Both the position numbers and the translations under genes were made by a program. From contig NC_019693.1 in the NCBI RefSeq assembly GCF_000317105.1, positions 4,837,227 to 4,901,226 of the forward strand: 64,000 nucleotides of DNA, given 5' to 3'. Below are positions 62,655 through 64,000 of this stretch, in pieces; position 1 is the first letter of the stretch, and each line of letters starts with the position of its first letter. The notes under the pieces are model-generated. The model saw only the letters and a list, made by a program, of their open reading frames with translations, was not told the origin of the DNA and did not search any database. Source of the DNA: Oscillatoria acuminata PCC 6304 (lineage in GTDB: Bacteria > Cyanobacteriota > Cyanobacteriia > Cyanobacteriales > Laspinemataceae).

Positions 62655-64000
62655 ATGCTAGATATCAACAATCTCTACAACGAAGACTATTATCTCACTC
62701 AAAATCCAGACGTAGCGGCAGCCGTACAAAGTGATGCGTTTAGCTCCGGGCTAGACCATTTTAATCAGTTCGGGCAGGGTGAACATCGGACCCCGAGTGC
62801 TTTATTTAATCCGGTGTACTATCTAGAGCAGAACCGGGATGTGGCAGAGGCAGTGCAGTCGGGTCAGATGGCTTCTGCACTGGAGCATTACCTGAATTTC
62901 GGTCAAATTGAAGGTCGTAATCCCAGTGGGTTGTTTAACGAAACCTTGTATCGGCAGGCCAACCCGGATGTAGCGGAGGCGATCGACCCGGTGAGTGGAG
63001 GATTCACCAATGCCTTGCACCATTATTTAGAATATGGGCAAGAGGAAGGGCGTGACCCTCACTCGCGAATTGTGTCCCTGTGGAGTGAAGCCGCCCAGCA
63101 AGCGGTTCGGAATACGGGTCCGGGTCCGACCATTGCCTCCCGCGCTTATGCGATAGTCATGACGGCGATGTTCGATACCTGGGCAGCGTATGATGAAACG
63201 GCGATCGCCACCCAACTCGGTGACACCCTCCAACGTCCCAGCGCAGAAAACACCGTTTCCAACAAAAGTGAGGCGATGAGTTATGCAGCCTATCGCACCT
63301 TAAATGACATCTTCCCCACCCAGGGGGAACTCTTCAACCAGTTGATGCACCAACTGGGATATGACCCCACCAATACTGACACCGAAAGCGAGACCCCCAG
63401 TGGGATTGGCAACCGTTCCGCCCAAGCCTTACTGGACTTCCGGCATCACGACGGGTCAAACCAACTCAACGGATACGAGGATATTACCGGATATCAACCC
63501 GTCAATACTCACGATACCGTTGTCATGGGCGATCGCTGGCAACCCTTATCCTCGCCCCTTAATGACCCCAACGGCACCGTCCAACAATTTCTCACCCCCC
63601 AATGGGGAGAAGTTATCCCCTTCAGTCTTACTTCCGGAGACCAATTTCGTCCTGAAGCACCCCCAGCATTGGGAACCCCACTCTTTGAACAACGGGCGCG
63701 GGAAGTGCTGGAAATTAGCGCCAATCTCACCGACGAACAAAAAATGATTGCCGAATTCTGGGAAGATGGGGCGGGTACATCGTTCCCTCCCGGCAAATGG
63801 ATGAACTTCGGTCAGTTTGTCTCGGAACGAGATGCTCACACCCTGGATCAAGATATCCAAATGTTCTTTACCCTCAGTAATAGCTTACTCGATGCTGGAA
63901 TTGCCTCCTGGGAAGCAAAAACCTATTACGATTACGTTCGACCCATCACCGCGATTCGGGAACTGTTTGCCGGTGAACAGGTAGAAGCGTGGGGCGGTCC
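62655..64000 (+). CDS. Vanadium-haloperoxidase-like protein with N-terminal repeats (3' end outside window)
   Basis: The gene starts at ATG 62655 behind GAGGT and runs open to the end of the window (448 codons). Residues 1-135 contain three repeats of about 42 residues of the type YYLxxNPDVAxAV...HYxxFGQxEGRxP: LYNEDYYLTQNPDVAAAV, PVYYLEQNRDVAEAV and TLYRQANPDVAEAI. The rest resembles vanadium-dependent haloperoxidase/PAP2-type enzymes: FWEDGAG...PPGKWMNFGQ, then YYDYVRPITAIRELF, the usual lead-in to the vanadate-binding region. The metal-binding His lies beyond the window. I see no signal peptide. The N-terminal repeats are commonly found on secreted or surface proteins of cyanobacteria. Confidence 0.8.
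   Translation, partial: MLDINNLYNEDYYLTQNPDVAAAVQSDAFSSGLDHFNQFGQGEHRTPSALFNPVYYLEQNRDVAEAVQSGQMASALEHYLNFGQIEGRNPSGLFNETLYRQANPDVAEAIDPVSGGFTNALHHYLEYGQEEGRDPHSRIVSLWSEAAQQAVRNTGPGPTIASRAYAIVMTAMFDTWAAYDETAIATQLGDTLQRPSAENTVSNKSEAMSYAAYRTLNDIFPTQGELFNQLMHQLGYDPTNTDTESETPSGIGNRSAQALLDFRHHDGSNQLNGYEDITGYQPVNTHDTVVMGDRWQPLSSPLNDPNGTVQQFLTPQWGEVIPFSLTSGDQFRPEAPPALGTPLFEQRAREVLEISANLTDEQKMIAEFWEDGAGTSFPPGKWMNFGQFVSERDAHTLDQDIQMFFTLSNSLLDAGIASWEAKTYYDYVRPITAIRELFAGEQVEAWGG

Overview
The window is chromosomal DNA of a cyanobacterium, most likely a filamentous, Oscillatoriales-type one. The evidence is the constant recurrence of the HIP1 octamer GCGATCGC, cyanobacteria-restricted families (DUF3155, COP23, a CCB-type cytochrome b6 biogenesis protein, a Hik2-like sensor kinase), TPS/FHA exoproteins, CHAT and NB-ARC proteins, and many dispersed mini-repeats. 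No rRNA, tRNA or CRISPR array was recognised.

Left part (1-25.4 kb) is mostly housekeeping and signalling: the 3' end of pyrG, a two-repeat protein of unknown family, a DppC-type permease followed by a ROK kinase, an 822-aa unknown membrane-anchored protein next to a GT4 glycosyltransferase, an SDR dehydrogenase, a triple-GAF histidine kinase, the SbcC/Rad50 ATPase, a Hik2-like kinase followed by a ZIP-like membrane protein, DUF3155, a CCB1-like protein, glgX and a redoxin.

Middle part (25.4-42 kb): a pentapeptide-repeat protein; an IS607-type element (serine recombinase TnpA plus RNA-guided-nuclease-family TnpB); a degenerate nucleotidyltransferase-like protein; lnt and gyrA; a histone-deacetylase-family enzyme; a DUF262 protein; a cation/proton antiporter fused to two universal-stress domains; and an HD hydrolase.

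Right part (42-62 kb) is an accessory block rich in signalling, conflict and surface functions: a STAND NTPase with TPRs; an overlapping three-gene set of TpsA exoprotein, TpsB transporter and an exported CHAT protease-like protein; a secreted COP23 protein; a TAATG-overlapping kinase/pseudokinase pair; and a compact NB-ARC protein with an intact IS630 just upstream. The window ends with an NfeD-like small protein and the 5' part of a vanadium-haloperoxidase-like gene with N-terminal repeats.

Most intergenic space is occupied by at least five families of short mobile or palindromic repeats. Some have contributed start or stop codons to neighbouring genes. The most promising unexplained system is the tpsA-tpsB-CHAT set, followed by the kinase/pseudokinase pair and the IS607 element whose tnpA has no conventional start codon.
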